Below are positions 26,293 to 34,842 of a DNA stretch of 64,000 nucleotides, piece by piece. The position numbers were made by a program, and so were the translations under genes. How positions within the stretch are numbered: position 1 is the stretch's first letter; every line of letters begins with the position of its first letter. Source of the stretch: Duganella sp. BJB476 (GTDB lineage: Bacteria > Pseudomonadota > Gammaproteobacteria > Burkholderiales > Burkholderiaceae_D). The notes beneath the pieces were generated by a model that saw nothing but the letters and a program-made list of their open reading frames with translations, did not search any database and was not told the DNA's origin. Where the stretch lies: assembly GCF_003416895.1 (NCBI RefSeq), contig NZ_QVIO01000004.1, forward strand, positions 434,001 through 498,000, given 5' to 3'.

Positions 26293-28818
26293 TTACCGCG
26301 TTATCAGGCTGACCTTGTCGAGCACGAAGGAGGTCTGCTTGCCGTTGTCCTCGCGCATGACGAACGCCAGCGTCACCGTGCGCCCCTTGAAGGCCGACAG
26401 ATCGTAGCTGCGGATCTGGTAGCCGTCGGCGGCGTCGAGGTTGGACCAGGTGGCCAGCGTGCGCAGCACGGAGCCGGTGCTGCTCCTCACGGTGACGGTC
26501 AGCCGGTCGTACACCGTGGGGTTGGTTTCATCGGTGTCGATATGCAGCGCGAAGGTCAGCATCGCCGAGGTGGCGTTCGACGGTATCGTCACGGGCTGGG
26601 TCAGCGTTTCGATCGCCAAGAAGCCGTTGCCGCCCAACCAGGCGTAGCGCGTTCCTTCGTACGCCGGCTGGTCGGCGAAGCTGCCGATCACGCCGGTGCT
26701 GCCGTGCCATCCGGTGGTGCCGTTTTCGAAGCCGCCGTTGGTCACGCGCTCGGTGCCGCCACCGCCGGCGGTCACGGTCAGTGTCGCCTTGGCCGAGGTG
26801 GCGCTCTTCGGTGGCGATGCCGCATCGCTGATGGCCGCGTTGAACATCGCGCCGTTGTCGGCGATCTGCGCCGTCAGCGAGTAGCTGGCTGCCGCCGCGC
26901 CGGCGATCTCGGCGCCGTTGCGATACCACTTGTAGGCATAGGGCGGCGTGCCGCCGCTGGCGCCCACGCTGAACGATGCGGTCGCGCCGGGCGCCACGGT
27001 CACGCTGGCCGGCTGCGTGGTGATCGAGACATCGCCGCCGGTCGTGCCCTCGTCGATGTCGGCGCCGACGTTGATCGCCGCGTAGGCGCGCTGCACGGCG
27101 ATGGCCTCTTTCGATCCGGCGCCGTACAACTCCTGCGCGGAGGCCAGCACCTTGGCGCGCGCGTCGGCGTAGTTGGTCGACGACGTGAACTTGGTGGTGT
27201 TCGCCTTGAACCAGATCCGGTAGGCCTTGTCGTTGCCCACACCGGTCATCGCGGCGGGGCTCTTCACCAGGTATTTGCTGTAGTAGTCGGACGCGGCATC
27301 GCTGCTGGAACCCTGCGACAGGAAGTAGTACATGCGGTTATTCGGTCCACTGGAATAGTGCACGTCCAGGTTTTTGATGGAACTACTCCATGCGTCGGGA
27401 CTGCGGCCATCCTTGCTCGGCTTGTACATCCAGCGCAGCGGCTGGCCGGATTTGCTGATCTCCTTGCCCATCATCCAATCGTTGCCGGTGGCCGGTATCA
27501 CGACGCCGGTGCCGCCCGCGCGTGCGTAGGCTTCCACCATTTCGCCGCCGATGTCGGAGTTCGATTCGTTCAAGCCACCCGATTCACCGGAGTAGGTCAG
27601 GTCCGAGGTCGACGCGGTAACGCCATGCGACATCTCGTGGCCGATCACGTCGATGGAGCCCAGGCTGTAGAAGCTGCTGCCGTCGCCGATGTACATGCAC
27701 TTGCAGCTGTCGTCGTAGAAGGCGTTGTCGTACTGGGTGTCGACGTGGGCGGCGATGTAGGTGGCGGTGTTGTTCCCGTCCAGCGAATGCCAGCCCAGCG
27801 CGTTCTTGTTAGCGTCGTAGGTGTTCATCAGGCCCCACAGCGCGTTGACCGCGGCGGTCTGGCCGTTGGCGTTGGTGGTGCTGCCGCCGTTGATGTACTG
27901 CTGGCCGTCGCCCCAGGTGTTGCTGCTGTTGGTGTAGATGCTGCCGGGATCGGGATTGTTGGCCGAGCTGTGGTTGGCGTTGGTGATCGCCATGCCGCCG
28001 AATTTTCCGCCGATGCCGCGCGAGTCGTCCAGCATCTGATAGCTGCTGCCGGGCAGCGTGGTATTGATCGGCACCACGCCGTTGTACTGGCTGTTGCCGG
28101 CGCCGACCACCGTTTTCAGCGCCTGCCACTGCGCGATGATGGCGCCGGTTTTGGCGTTGACGACGGTGTCGTAATAAATTGGCTTTCCGTCTTCCGCCAT
28201 GCGCAGCTTGACGTAGTAGGCCAGCTGGTAGCTGTCCACTACTTCCTCCACGTCCAGCGCATTGAGCTCGGACTCCGGCTTGTTCGCCGCCGAGGGCAGG
28301 CGCACCGTCTTCATGATCGGGTAGATCAGCAGTTCGGCGCTGGGTGGCCAGCGGGTGGTGCCGCGCGGCGCGATGGAATTGGCTGCGATGGTAATGGCAT
28401 CGTTGGCGCTCAGCGTGGGCACCATGTCGCTGATGGAGGCCGGCGCCAGGCCGGTGGCCAATTGGCCGCGCCGGTCGGCGCTCGACACGCTGACGATGTT
28501 GCCGGCGGCATTGGTGACCACCACCGACTCCGAGCCGAACACCCGCAAGCCCTTGTAGGTATGCTGGGCGCGGACGATCTTTTGTCCGACCACGCCCGGA
28601 TGCTGGCTGCTGATGCGGAAGCTCAGGTCGGGCGGGACGCCGCGCGCGGCGTCCATCGCCGCCAGTTGCGCGACCAGGCCGGAGCTGTCCTGCGGCGTGA
28701 GCGTGTCGACCGGAGGGGCCATCAGTTGGTCTGCCGCGAGCGTCGCGGTGGCGGCCAGCATCGACGTCGCGGCGGCGACGGCGGTGGTGACGGTGAGCAG
28801 GCGTGTACGCAGGATCAT
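26293..28818 (-). CDS. Secreted M4 neutral metalloprotease (thermolysin family), copy 1
   Basis: 841 residues, with GGGAGGATGAG before the ATG. Order: signal peptide (1-29), FTP/PepSY-type propeptide (about 45-230), M4 catalytic domain (about 240-600), an Ig-like domain (about 615-690) and a C-terminal beta-rich domain (695-841). Zinc motif HEMSH has His394, Glu395 and His398; the third ligand is Glu418 in GGLNESNSD. The enzyme is secreted as a zymogen and cleaves proteins before hydrophobic residues. It lies immediately downstream of the secretion operon and is a close paralogue of the protein at 37935-40472. Confidence 0.95.
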   Translation of the reverse strand: MILRTRLLTVTTAVAAATSMLAATATLAADQLMAPPVDTLTPQDSSGLVAQLAAMDAARGVPPDLSFRISSQHPGVVGQKIVRAQHTYKGLRVFGSESVVVTNAAGNIVSVSSADRRGQLATGLAPASISDMVPTLSANDAITIAANSIAPRGTTRWPPSAELLIYPIMKTVRLPSAANKPESELNALDVEEVVDSYQLAYYVKLRMAEDGKPIYYDTVVNAKTGAIIAQWQALKTVVGAGNSQYNGVVPINTTLPGSSYQMLDDSRGIGGKFGGMAITNANHSSANNPDPGSIYTNSSNTWGDGQQYINGGSTTNANGQTAAVNALWGLMNTYDANKNALGWHSLDGNNTATYIAAHVDTQYDNAFYDDSCKCMYIGDGSSFYSLGSIDVIGHEMSHGVTASTSDLTYSGESGGLNESNSDIGGEMVEAYARAGGTGVVIPATGNDWMMGKEISKSGQPLRWMYKPSKDGRSPDAWSSSIKNLDVHYSSGPNNRMYYFLSQGSSSDAASDYYSKYLVKSPAAMTGVGNDKAYRIWFKANTTKFTSSTNYADARAKVLASAQELYGAGSKEAIAVQRAYAAINVGADIDEGTTGGDVSITTQPASVTVAPGATASFSVGASGGTPPYAYKWYRNGAEIAGAAAASYSLTAQIADNGAMFNAAISDAASPPKSATSAKATLTVTAGGGGTERVTNGGFENGTTGWHGSTGVIGSFADQPAYEGTRYAWLGGNGFLAIETLTQPVTIPSNATSAMLTFALHIDTDETNPTVYDRLTVTVRSSTGSVLRTLATWSNLDAADGYQIRSYDLSAFKGRTVTLAFVMREDNGKQTSFVLDKVSLITR

Positions 28819-28935
28819 CTCATCCTCCCAATTTCAACCATTCCAGCTGGCATCGAATGATGTCGCCGATTCCGCGTGGCGGATGAATCACGCTAGATCC
28901 TGGAACGGTGGGAGGTTCTGTCTTAAATCAATAAT

Positions 28936-29439
28936 TCAGCGTTTGGGTTCGGCATTCTGGGGCACGATGAACAGGTCATACGGATAGGCGAATACCCAGT
29001 CGGCGTAGCGCGGTTTTTTCGCCAGGCCGGCGTCGTCGTCGTCGAAGTTGTCCTGTTTGATGGGCCGCCTGGTGGAAGTCGAGCGGATGCCGACGATGCG
29101 GCCCTGTTGCAGCACCAGCGCCCAATCGGGCTTGCCGGTGATCGGATCGTTGTACAGCCGGCGCAGGTGGCGTTTGGCGTTGGGGAAGCGCGGGTCCTTC
29201 AGTAGCTCGTCCAGCGTCAGCGGATACTGGCCGGCGCCATTGGCCTTGTTGTAGCCCTCCAGCGCGTGGCGGAACTCGTGGCCGATGAACAGCAGCTCGC
29301 GCTCCTTGTCGCGTCGCATGGCAGTCGCATACAGGTCGGCGGCGATGGTCAGGCCGACCCCCATGAAGGCCACCAGCATCAGTGTCCACAGATAGGCGAA
29401 GCCGCCTTGCCGCCTAGAGCTGTTCGAACGGGATGCCAT
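28936..29439 (-). CDS. Type II secretion-like pseudopilin 3
   Basis: 167 residues. The N-terminus has RRQGGFAYLWTLMLVAFMGVGLTIAADLY, a prepilin-type leader and hydrophobic helix, but with Tyr-Leu in place of the usual Thr-Leu and no Glu at position 5 of the mature protein. This is the feature of minor pseudopilins of the GspK-like kind. The rest contains the LDELLKDPRFPNAKRHLRRLYNDPITGKPDWALV segment found in the GspG-like secretion-system-X proteins. Its start lies inside the last 26 bases of the preceding pseudopilin gene. Confidence 0.85.
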   Translation of the reverse strand: MASRSNSSRRQGGFAYLWTLMLVAFMGVGLTIAADLYATAMRRDKERELLFIGHEFRHALEGYNKANGAGQYPLTLDELLKDPRFPNAKRHLRRLYNDPITGKPDWALVLQQGRIVGIRSTSTRRPIKQDNFDDDDAGLAKKPRYADWVFAYPYDLFIVPQNAEPKR

Positions 29440-29788
29440 CGCGGGTCTTTCCTTTGGCGCCGCTGCGGATGTCGGCCACGCCGGGCTTGTCGGCGTCGGC
29501 CGATGGCAGCAGTTGCCAGGTGGTGGAGGATTCCGTCACCGGATCCAACGGCACCTTGCGGAAGTAGCGCTGCGCGACGAGGTCCGCCAGCGCCGCAGGG
29601 TACTCGCCGCGGTCGGCGTAGTATTTGTCGATGCCGCTGCGGAGAACTTGCAGGTTCTCCCTCAGCGCCACTTCCTTCGATTTATCGACGGAGCTGAAAT
29701 AACGCGGCAGCGCGATGGTGAGCAATAGCGAAATGATCGCCAGTACCACCAGCAGTTCGACCAGTGTGAATCCCTTGTTGCGCCTCAT
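29414..29788 (-). CDS. Type II secretion-like pseudopilin 2 (GspG-like)
   Basis: 124 residues. MRRNKGFTLVELLVVLAIISLLLTIALPRYF is a textbook prepilin leader and helix, with cleavage expected after the Gly and Glu at mature position 5. The C-terminal part has SGIDKYYADRGEYPAALADLVAQRYFRKVPLDPVT, the GspG-type calcium/beta-loop region. This is probably the major pseudopilin of the system. It is 4 bases beyond the stop of the upstream pseudopilin gene and overlaps the next by 26 bases. Confidence 0.92.
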   Translation of the reverse strand: MRRNKGFTLVELLVVLAIISLLLTIALPRYFSSVDKSKEVALRENLQVLRSGIDKYYADRGEYPAALADLVAQRYFRKVPLDPVTESSTTWQLLPSADADKPGVADIRSGAKGKTRDGIPFEQL

Positions 29789-29792
29789 GGCG

Positions 29793-30293
29793 TCACCATT
29801 GTTTGAGGGGGATGCCGTTCAGACCCATGATGGCGGAGCGGGAGCTGACGTCGAATACATCCTCGCCTTCGGATGGATTGTCCGGCGGCGAGGCGTAGGA
29901 GCGCACGGCCCAGCCGCCACCGGCGGCGCTGCTGGCGAAGCCGTTGCCGTTGCCGTCGGGCGGCGCGAACGGGTCGCGCGGTATGCGGCGCAGGAAGTAC
30001 ATATTCTGCTTGCGCGGGCTGCGCTGGTCCGGCACGCCTGTGACCAGGTCCTCCAGTTTTTTTGGATAACCGGATTCGCTCATCGTCAGCTTGATGCGGC
30101 CGTTGTCGGCGGCGCGCTTGTAGGCGTCGATGGCTTCGCGGATCTCGATCAGCGCGGCGCGCAGCTGGTGCTCTTTTTCGCGCTGCAGCGCCACCTGCGC
30201 CATCGGCGCCGCCACCATCGCCAGCGTGGCGAGGATGGACAGCGTAATCATCAACTCGATGAAGGTGAAACCGCGTTGGGCCTTGCGCAGCAT
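29793..30293 (-). CDS. Type II secretion-like pseudopilin 1 (GspG-like)
   Basis: 166 residues. The leader is MLRKAQRGFTFIELMITLSILATLAMVAAPM, with the mature Glu5 in place. The following region (EIREAIDAYKRAADNG, YPKKLEDLVTGVPD, LRRIPRDPFAP) matches the GspG family, with an inserted Gly/Asn/Ala-rich stretch (about residues 111-127). It is 2 bases from the secretin stop and 4 from the next pseudopilin, so it belongs to the same transcript. Confidence 0.92.
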   Translation of the reverse strand: MLRKAQRGFTFIELMITLSILATLAMVAAPMAQVALQREKEHQLRAALIEIREAIDAYKRAADNGRIKLTMSESGYPKKLEDLVTGVPDQRSPRKQNMYFLRRIPRDPFAPPDGNGNGFASSAAGGGWAVRSYASPPDNPSEGEDVFDVSSRSAIMGLNGIPLKQW

Positions 30294-30295
30294 GG

Positions 30296-32251
30296 CTATT
30301 GGCCTTTCTTCGGCGGCGTGTAGGGAACGGGATTGACCGGTTCCGGCTTGGCGGGCGGCGCCGGCGGCGTGTCGCCGCCTGTCATGCCCGAGCTGCCGCT
30401 CATCGAGGAACCAACCGGCGCCAAGGCTGGCGCGGCGTCGCGCGGCGTGGGCGCCATGTCCGCCGCCGTATCGGGCACGGAGGCCAGCGTGGTGCCGATC
30501 TGACTGCGGCCGCCGATATCGGATTCGGTGCCGGAGTTGAACTCCGCAGCCGACAATTCCGGCCGGCGGATCGAGCGCAGCACGCGCGGCGTGATCGACA
30601 GCACGATCTCGCTGCGGGTGGAGTCGTCCTTCTGGCTGCCGAACAAGCGGCTCAGCACCGGCAGCTCGCCCACGCCGGGCACCTTGTTGGCGGTGGTGCG
30701 GTCCTCGTCACTGATCAGGCCCGCCAGCACCTGGGTCTCGCCGTCCTTCAGGCGCAGCACGGTGGCAGCGCTGCGGGTGCCGATCTGGTAGGCCTGGGTG
30801 CCGGATTTGCTGACGATCTCCTTGACCACGCTGCTGACCTCCAGGTTGATCTTGATCGCCACTTCGTCATCGAGGTAGACATTGGGTTCCACGTCCAGCT
30901 TCAGGCCAACGTCGACGTAGTTCACGCTGTCTGAGCTGACGCCGTTGTTGGTGGTGACGGTAATCACCGGCACGCGGTCGCCGATCAGCACCTTGGCCTT
31001 GTCCTTGTTGCGCACGCGGATGCGCGGGTTGGCCAGGATGTTGCTGTCCGTGTCGTTCTTGTTGGCGTTGATGGTGACGGTGCCGAAACCCACGCCGATG
31101 GTGTCGCCAGTGATTTTGCGCAGGTCGCCCACGTTCAGCTGGCCGTACTGGCCGCTGCCCAGCAGGGTCAGGCCAACGGTGTCGGGCCAGCGCACGCCCA
31201 GCTCCTGGATGCGTGAGCGCTTCACTTCCAGCACTTCCACTTCCAGCATCACTTCGGGATCGGCCACGTCCTGCACGGCGATGATGCGTTCGGCCATGCG
31301 TATCATCTCCGGCGTGTCGCGCATGATGATGGTGCCGATGCGTTCATCGGTGACGATATCGCGCGCCTTGAGCAGCGTCTTGAGCGAGAACGCCACCGTC
31401 TTCACGTCGGAGTTCGCCAGGAAGAAGCTGCGCACCAGCAGCTGCTGGTAGTCCTTCTGCTTCTGCGGATTGTTGGGGTAGATGGTGATCGAGCGGTCGC
31501 CGGTGATGCTTTGTTCCAGCTGGTTGGCGCTCAACAGCATGCCGATGGCTTCCTCGATGCTGGTGTCGCGCACCGAGATGGTGGCGCGCAGGTTGGGATC
31601 GACGTCACGGTCGAACACGAAGTTCAGGCCCGATACCTTGCTGATGAAATCGAAGACGGCGCGCAGCGGGGCGTCGCGGAACTCCAGCGTGACCGGCTTG
31701 CGGTAGGCCATGGCCAGCCGTCCACCAGCGGGGCGCAGGCGGGTCTGGGCGTCGCTGACGAGGGTCTTGAGGCGCAGCAGGTCGCGCTGGTTGGGGCGCT
31801 CCACCAGCAGGGGACGCAGCAGCTCCTGCGCTTGCGCCAGATTGGCGTCGCCGCCGCGCTGCACCAGCGCTTCGACGTCGCCCGTCACCTTCTGCTGGCG
31901 CTGATCCTGCTCCAGCGCCGCCTTGCCCTGGCGCGCCACCTGGTTGGCCGGGTCCAGCGCCAGTGCGCGGTCGTACATCGCGCCGGCTTCGGCGGCCTGG
32001 CCTTTCGCGCGCAGTATGTCGCCGTTGTTGTTCATGGCGTTGACCAGTTTGAGCCGGCGGTTCAGCAGCACGATGCGGTATTCGGCGTTGTGCGGATCGT
32101 CGCGCGAGGCCTGTTCCAGCTTGGCCAGGCCCTGGTCGATCTGGCCTGCGTCCAGCAGGGCGTTGCCTTCCTTGAAGGTCTGGCTGCCGGCGCAGGCGCT
32201 CAGCAACAGCGTGATGGCCAGGATGTGCAGGCGGTGGGCGGTCGATTTCAA
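30296..32251 (-). CDS. TPR-containing secretin (GspD/PilQ/MshL-like) lipoprotein
   Basis: 651 residues, read from a TTG whose TTGA overlaps the previous stop. LLLSACAGSQ gives a lipobox cysteine near residue 20. Residues about 25-130 form TPR-like helices (LDAGQIDQGLAKLEQASRDDPHNAEYR, YDRALALDPANQVARQGKAAL), then a secretin N-domain (LEFRDAPLRAVFDFISKVSGLNFV), an N1-like domain, and the secretin core with the VPVITV, VGLKLDVEPNV and LSITPRVLR strands. The C-terminus is a Pro/Ala-rich tail. The fusion of TPRs to the secretin is normally seen in hybrid secretion systems rather than standard GspD. Confidence 0.93.
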   Translation of the reverse strand: MKSTAHRLHILAITLLLSACAGSQTFKEGNALLDAGQIDQGLAKLEQASRDDPHNAEYRIVLLNRRLKLVNAMNNNGDILRAKGQAAEAGAMYDRALALDPANQVARQGKAALEQDQRQQKVTGDVEALVQRGGDANLAQAQELLRPLLVERPNQRDLLRLKTLVSDAQTRLRPAGGRLAMAYRKPVTLEFRDAPLRAVFDFISKVSGLNFVFDRDVDPNLRATISVRDTSIEEAIGMLLSANQLEQSITGDRSITIYPNNPQKQKDYQQLLVRSFFLANSDVKTVAFSLKTLLKARDIVTDERIGTIIMRDTPEMIRMAERIIAVQDVADPEVMLEVEVLEVKRSRIQELGVRWPDTVGLTLLGSGQYGQLNVGDLRKITGDTIGVGFGTVTINANKNDTDSNILANPRIRVRNKDKAKVLIGDRVPVITVTTNNGVSSDSVNYVDVGLKLDVEPNVYLDDEVAIKINLEVSSVVKEIVSKSGTQAYQIGTRSAATVLRLKDGETQVLAGLISDEDRTTANKVPGVGELPVLSRLFGSQKDDSTRSEIVLSITPRVLRSIRRPELSAAEFNSGTESDIGGRSQIGTTLASVPDTAADMAPTPRDAAPALAPVGSSMSGSSGMTGGDTPPAPPAKPEPVNPVPYTPPKKGQ

Positions 32252-32778
32252 TTGGTGTCCCCTACGACTAAGGTTTGTTTCTGGTTGAGCGGCAGGTAGA
32301 TGAAGTTCATCGTGTTGCCGCTGACGCTGTCGAGCAGATAGCTGTCGTTGACTTTTTCGCCGGGACGGGCGACGACGTTCTGGCCGTCGATTTGCAGGAA
32401 GTAGGCGGTCTTGCCTTCATCCGTAAAGCTGCCCATGAACTGGAAGGGCAGGGCCGGCGGGCCGGATGGCGCGCTGGCCTGCTGCGCCGCCTGCGCCTGC
32501 GCCTGGTCCATCATGATTTTCTTCGGCGTCTCCGGCGCCCAGCTTTGCTTGGCGAAGACGTTGCCCATCTCGTCGTCGGCGACGCGCGGGTGGATTTGCA
32601 GGTCGACGCCGTCGGCCTGAGGGGCTGCTGCAGCCACGGGCGGCTGCGCGGCGGGAACCGGTGTGGCTTCGCGCGTGGTGGCGGCTGCGGGGCCGACCAC
32701 GCCGCCGTCCTGGTCGGGCGCGAACCATGCGGCCAGCAGTGTGGCGACGGCGGCGGCGCCGATCACGATCTTTCTCAT
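32248..32778 (-). CDS. GspC/PilP-like inner-membrane linker of the secretion system
   Basis: 176 residues from the ATG at 32778, which has AGGAGGT six bases upstream; a GTG one codon earlier is the alternative. A short N-terminal membrane helix (IVIGAAAVATLLAAWF) precedes a Pro/Ala-rich linker and a C-terminal beta domain (PFQFMGSFTDEGKTAYFLQIDGQNVVARPGEKV...YLLDSVS), similar to the HR domain of GspC and PilP. Such proteins connect the inner-membrane platform to the secretin. NCBI would call this type 'secretion system X translation initiation factor'; that name is misleading. The secretin follows with a 4-base overlap. Confidence 0.8.
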   Translation of the reverse strand: MRKIVIGAAAVATLLAAWFAPDQDGGVVGPAAATTREATPVPAAQPPVAAAAPQADGVDLQIHPRVADDEMGNVFAKQSWAPETPKKIMMDQAQAQAAQQASAPSGPPALPFQFMGSFTDEGKTAYFLQIDGQNVVARPGEKVNDSYLLDSVSGNTMNFIYLPLNQKQTLVVGDTN

Positions 32779-33362
32779 CACCGCACCTCCTGTCGCACCA
32801 GCAGTACAAACTGGATGCGTGCCTCGATGTCGCCGGACTCGATCTGCTCGCGCTTGAAGGCGACCGAGTCGAGCGTCAGCGTCGGCAGCGCCTGCAGCGC
32901 GCCGATGATGAAGGTCTGCACGCTTGCGTAATCGGCCTTGACCGGCAGCGTGATGCGGTAGCGCAGGAAGCCGGCCTTGGCGTCCAGTTCAGGCTTGTAC
33001 TCCGCCTTGTTCAGCGCTATGCCGCTTTGCTGCGCCACCTTCACCAGTTCCTTGAGCTGCTCGGGGATGGTGTCGTGCGCGGGCAGGTAGGCATGGAAGG
33101 CGGCGACGCCGCCGGCGGCCGTGGGCGCTGGCGTATGCGGCGTGGCGGCGGCGCGGGCGGCGGTGTTGAGCTGCCGTGTCAACGCCGCCTGGCGCTGGTC
33201 GAGCTGCGTTGCGTGCCATTGCGCCAGCACGGCCAGCAGCGCGCAGGCGATGCCCGCCGCCGCGCCGGGACCGGCCTGGCGCAGCAGGCGGCGGGCTTGC
33301 CACGCCAGCCTGGGTGCTAGGTTGGGCGCGAGCTTCAGCTTGGGCAGCGCGCCGGATTTCAT
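32778..33362 (-). CDS. PilO/GspM-like membrane protein
   Basis: 194 residues. I chose the ATG at 33362 because it gives the ATGA overlap with the preceding stop that recurs in this operon; an ATG three codons upstream is also in frame. There is one membrane helix (AAAGIACALLAVLAQWHA) after a basic N-terminus, a short coiled segment and a C-terminal ferredoxin-like fold (FLRYRITLPVKADYASVQTFIIGALQALPTLTLDSVAFKR). It would form the inner-membrane platform with the PilN-like protein. Confidence 0.83.
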   Translation of the reverse strand: MKSGALPKLKLAPNLAPRLAWQARRLLRQAGPGAAAGIACALLAVLAQWHATQLDQRQAALTRQLNTAARAAATPHTPAPTAAGGVAAFHAYLPAHDTIPEQLKELVKVAQQSGIALNKAEYKPELDAKAGFLRYRITLPVKADYASVQTFIIGALQALPTLTLDSVAFKREQIESGDIEARIQFVLLVRQEVR

Positions 33363-33919
33363 TGCCGCCATTGGGCCTCCAGCTGAAAGTGGTAGGGCCG
33401 CTCACCAGCGCCGGCCGCCATCTCGTGCTTGACCAGGTACACGGAGCGGAACATCGGTTGCTGGTTGAGGAAGGCCAGGTAGTTGATCATGTCTTGCGCG
33501 GTTTCCGCTTCGGCGGCGATCTTCAGCGCGCCGGAAGGGACGGTGGTGTCGGCGCCGTCCTGTGGTGGTTGGCCGTTGAGGTCCAGGGCCAGCAGCGCCA
33601 CCCGCACGTCGGCTGGTGCGACGATGGCCTTGATCAGCCGCGTCACCGGCAGGTTGAGTTGGCGAACTGCTTCGGCCACCGCCTTCACCTGCAGATCCAG
33701 TTCGTGCTGCTGCGCCGGCGCCAGCGCGGGCCGCGTCAAACGCGTCGGTTGCGTGGCGGCCGATTGCGCGTCCAAGCGCGCCTCCAGCCGTTTGACGGTT
33801 TGCAGTTGCGAGATCCAGTTGCCGGCGGCGGGCAGCAGCATCAGCAGGCCGACGGCCAGCAAGGCAAGGCGCCAGCCGGTGGGCTGCGTGGCGCGGGGCA
33901 GGAAGTTCAGGTGCGTCAT
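33359..33919 (-). CDS. PilN/GspL-like membrane protein
   Basis: 186 residues from the ATG at 33919. It opens MTHLNFLPRATQPTGWRLAL, the PilN pattern in which the short cytoplasmic N-terminus (INLLP-like motif) binds PilM. A single membrane helix (LLAVGLLMLLPAAGNWI) and a coiled-coil precede a periplasmic domain (VALLALDLNGQ, LKIAAEAETAQDMINYLAFLNQQPMF). It overlaps PilM-like and PilO-like genes by 4 bases on each side, consistent with an equimolar platform. Confidence 0.85.
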   Translation of the reverse strand: MTHLNFLPRATQPTGWRLALLAVGLLMLLPAAGNWISQLQTVKRLEARLDAQSAATQPTRLTRPALAPAQQHELDLQVKAVAEAVRQLNLPVTRLIKAIVAPADVRVALLALDLNGQPPQDGADTTVPSGALKIAAEAETAQDMINYLAFLNQQPMFRSVYLVKHEMAAGAGERPYHFQLEAQWRQ

Positions 33920-34842
33920 GCCGCCACCTCTGGAGATACCGCAGGCGGTTGCCGCGTCGTGGCAGCTGCAATGACGGCGTGTTCGCCGAACGGATTGGAG
34001 CTCAGGTGGAAGCGCGAGGGCAATGCGCTGGGGACGAGATGCAGCGCGGCGGCAGTCGGCGTGGCCGCAACCGTCGACTGCAATGCGCTCAGGTCCGTGA
34101 CGGCCACCTGCTCGATGCCGGCCAGTTCGGGCGCGCGCAAAGTCCAGCGCTGCCAGGCTTGCGGCAGTTCGAGCCGCCACGCCTCGCTGGCCGGCTGCGA
34201 CTGGATGGCGACGATGCGGTTGTCGCGCAGCGCCGCCATCGTGATGCGGCCAGGTTCGATCAGCGCCAGCGCGCCGGTGGCGGCGGCCGCTCCTTTGCGC
34301 AGCCGCTTCGCTGGCGATGCTCGCTGCGCACGCAGGGCGGTGCCCAGCAGCGGTTCGATCACGCGACAGGCATGGCCGCATTCGGCGGCGACGTCCTTCA
34401 GGGCTTGCAGCAGCGTGCTGTCGACGCCGCAGACCAGCCGTGTATGGCCGTAGGGCGCATCGTCGCCGACCACGCTCCAGCCGCGCGCATTGTCGCCGTA
34501 CAGGGCCGCCAGCTGCGTTTGCAGGAAGCGGCTGGCCGACGGCTCGGACAGCAGCGCGTCGCTCCATGGCGCCAGCACCAGCTGGCTCCAGCGGCCCGAC
34601 AGGCTGATCTCCAGCGGCAGCCTGGCCGCCGCGATGTCCGGCTGCTGCAACAGCGCGCGCAGCGCATCGATGCTGGCCTGCCAGTGGCCGCCGGCGCCAT
34701 CGACCGCGATCTGCTGTGCGCTGCCTTCCACCAGCCGCTTGCCTTGGCGGATCACGCACAACAGCTGCTGCGGCGCGAGCAGCACGCGCAGGCGGCGTGG
34801 CGACAACGGCGCCAGCAGGGCGAGGCGTTCAATAAGTGACAC
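33916..34842 (-). CDS. PilM/GspL-cytoplasmic-like protein
   Basis: 308 residues from a GTG at 34842 that overlaps the end of gspE by 14 bases. Sequence similarity to PilM is weak, but the layout agrees: an actin-like N-terminal half (LRVLLAPQQLLCVIRQGKRLV, LPLEISLSGRWSQLVLAPWSDALL), a central segment on CGVDSTLLQALKDVAAECGHACRVIEPLLG and a C-terminal domain rich in Ala/Pro. It is predicted to sit in the cytoplasm, bind the N-terminus of the PilN-like protein and couple to the ATPase. Identification rests largely on position in the operon. Confidence 0.75.
   Translation of the reverse strand: MSLIERLALLAPLSPRRLRVLLAPQQLLCVIRQGKRLVEGSAQQIAVDGAGGHWQASIDALRALLQQPDIAAARLPLEISLSGRWSQLVLAPWSDALLSEPSASRFLQTQLAALYGDNARGWSVVGDDAPYGHTRLVCGVDSTLLQALKDVAAECGHACRVIEPLLGTALRAQRASPAKRLRKGAAAATGALALIEPGRITMAALRDNRIVAIQSQPASEAWRLELPQAWQRWTLRAPELAGIEQVAVTDLSALQSTVAATPTAAALHLVPSALPSRFHLSSNPFGEHAVIAAATTRQPPAVSPEVAA

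Noticed and set aside
26542-28860. 772-residue plus-strand open frame opposite the M4 protease
   Set aside because: It is antisense to a protease with full domain structure and catalytic motifs; no homologous pattern is seen in it.
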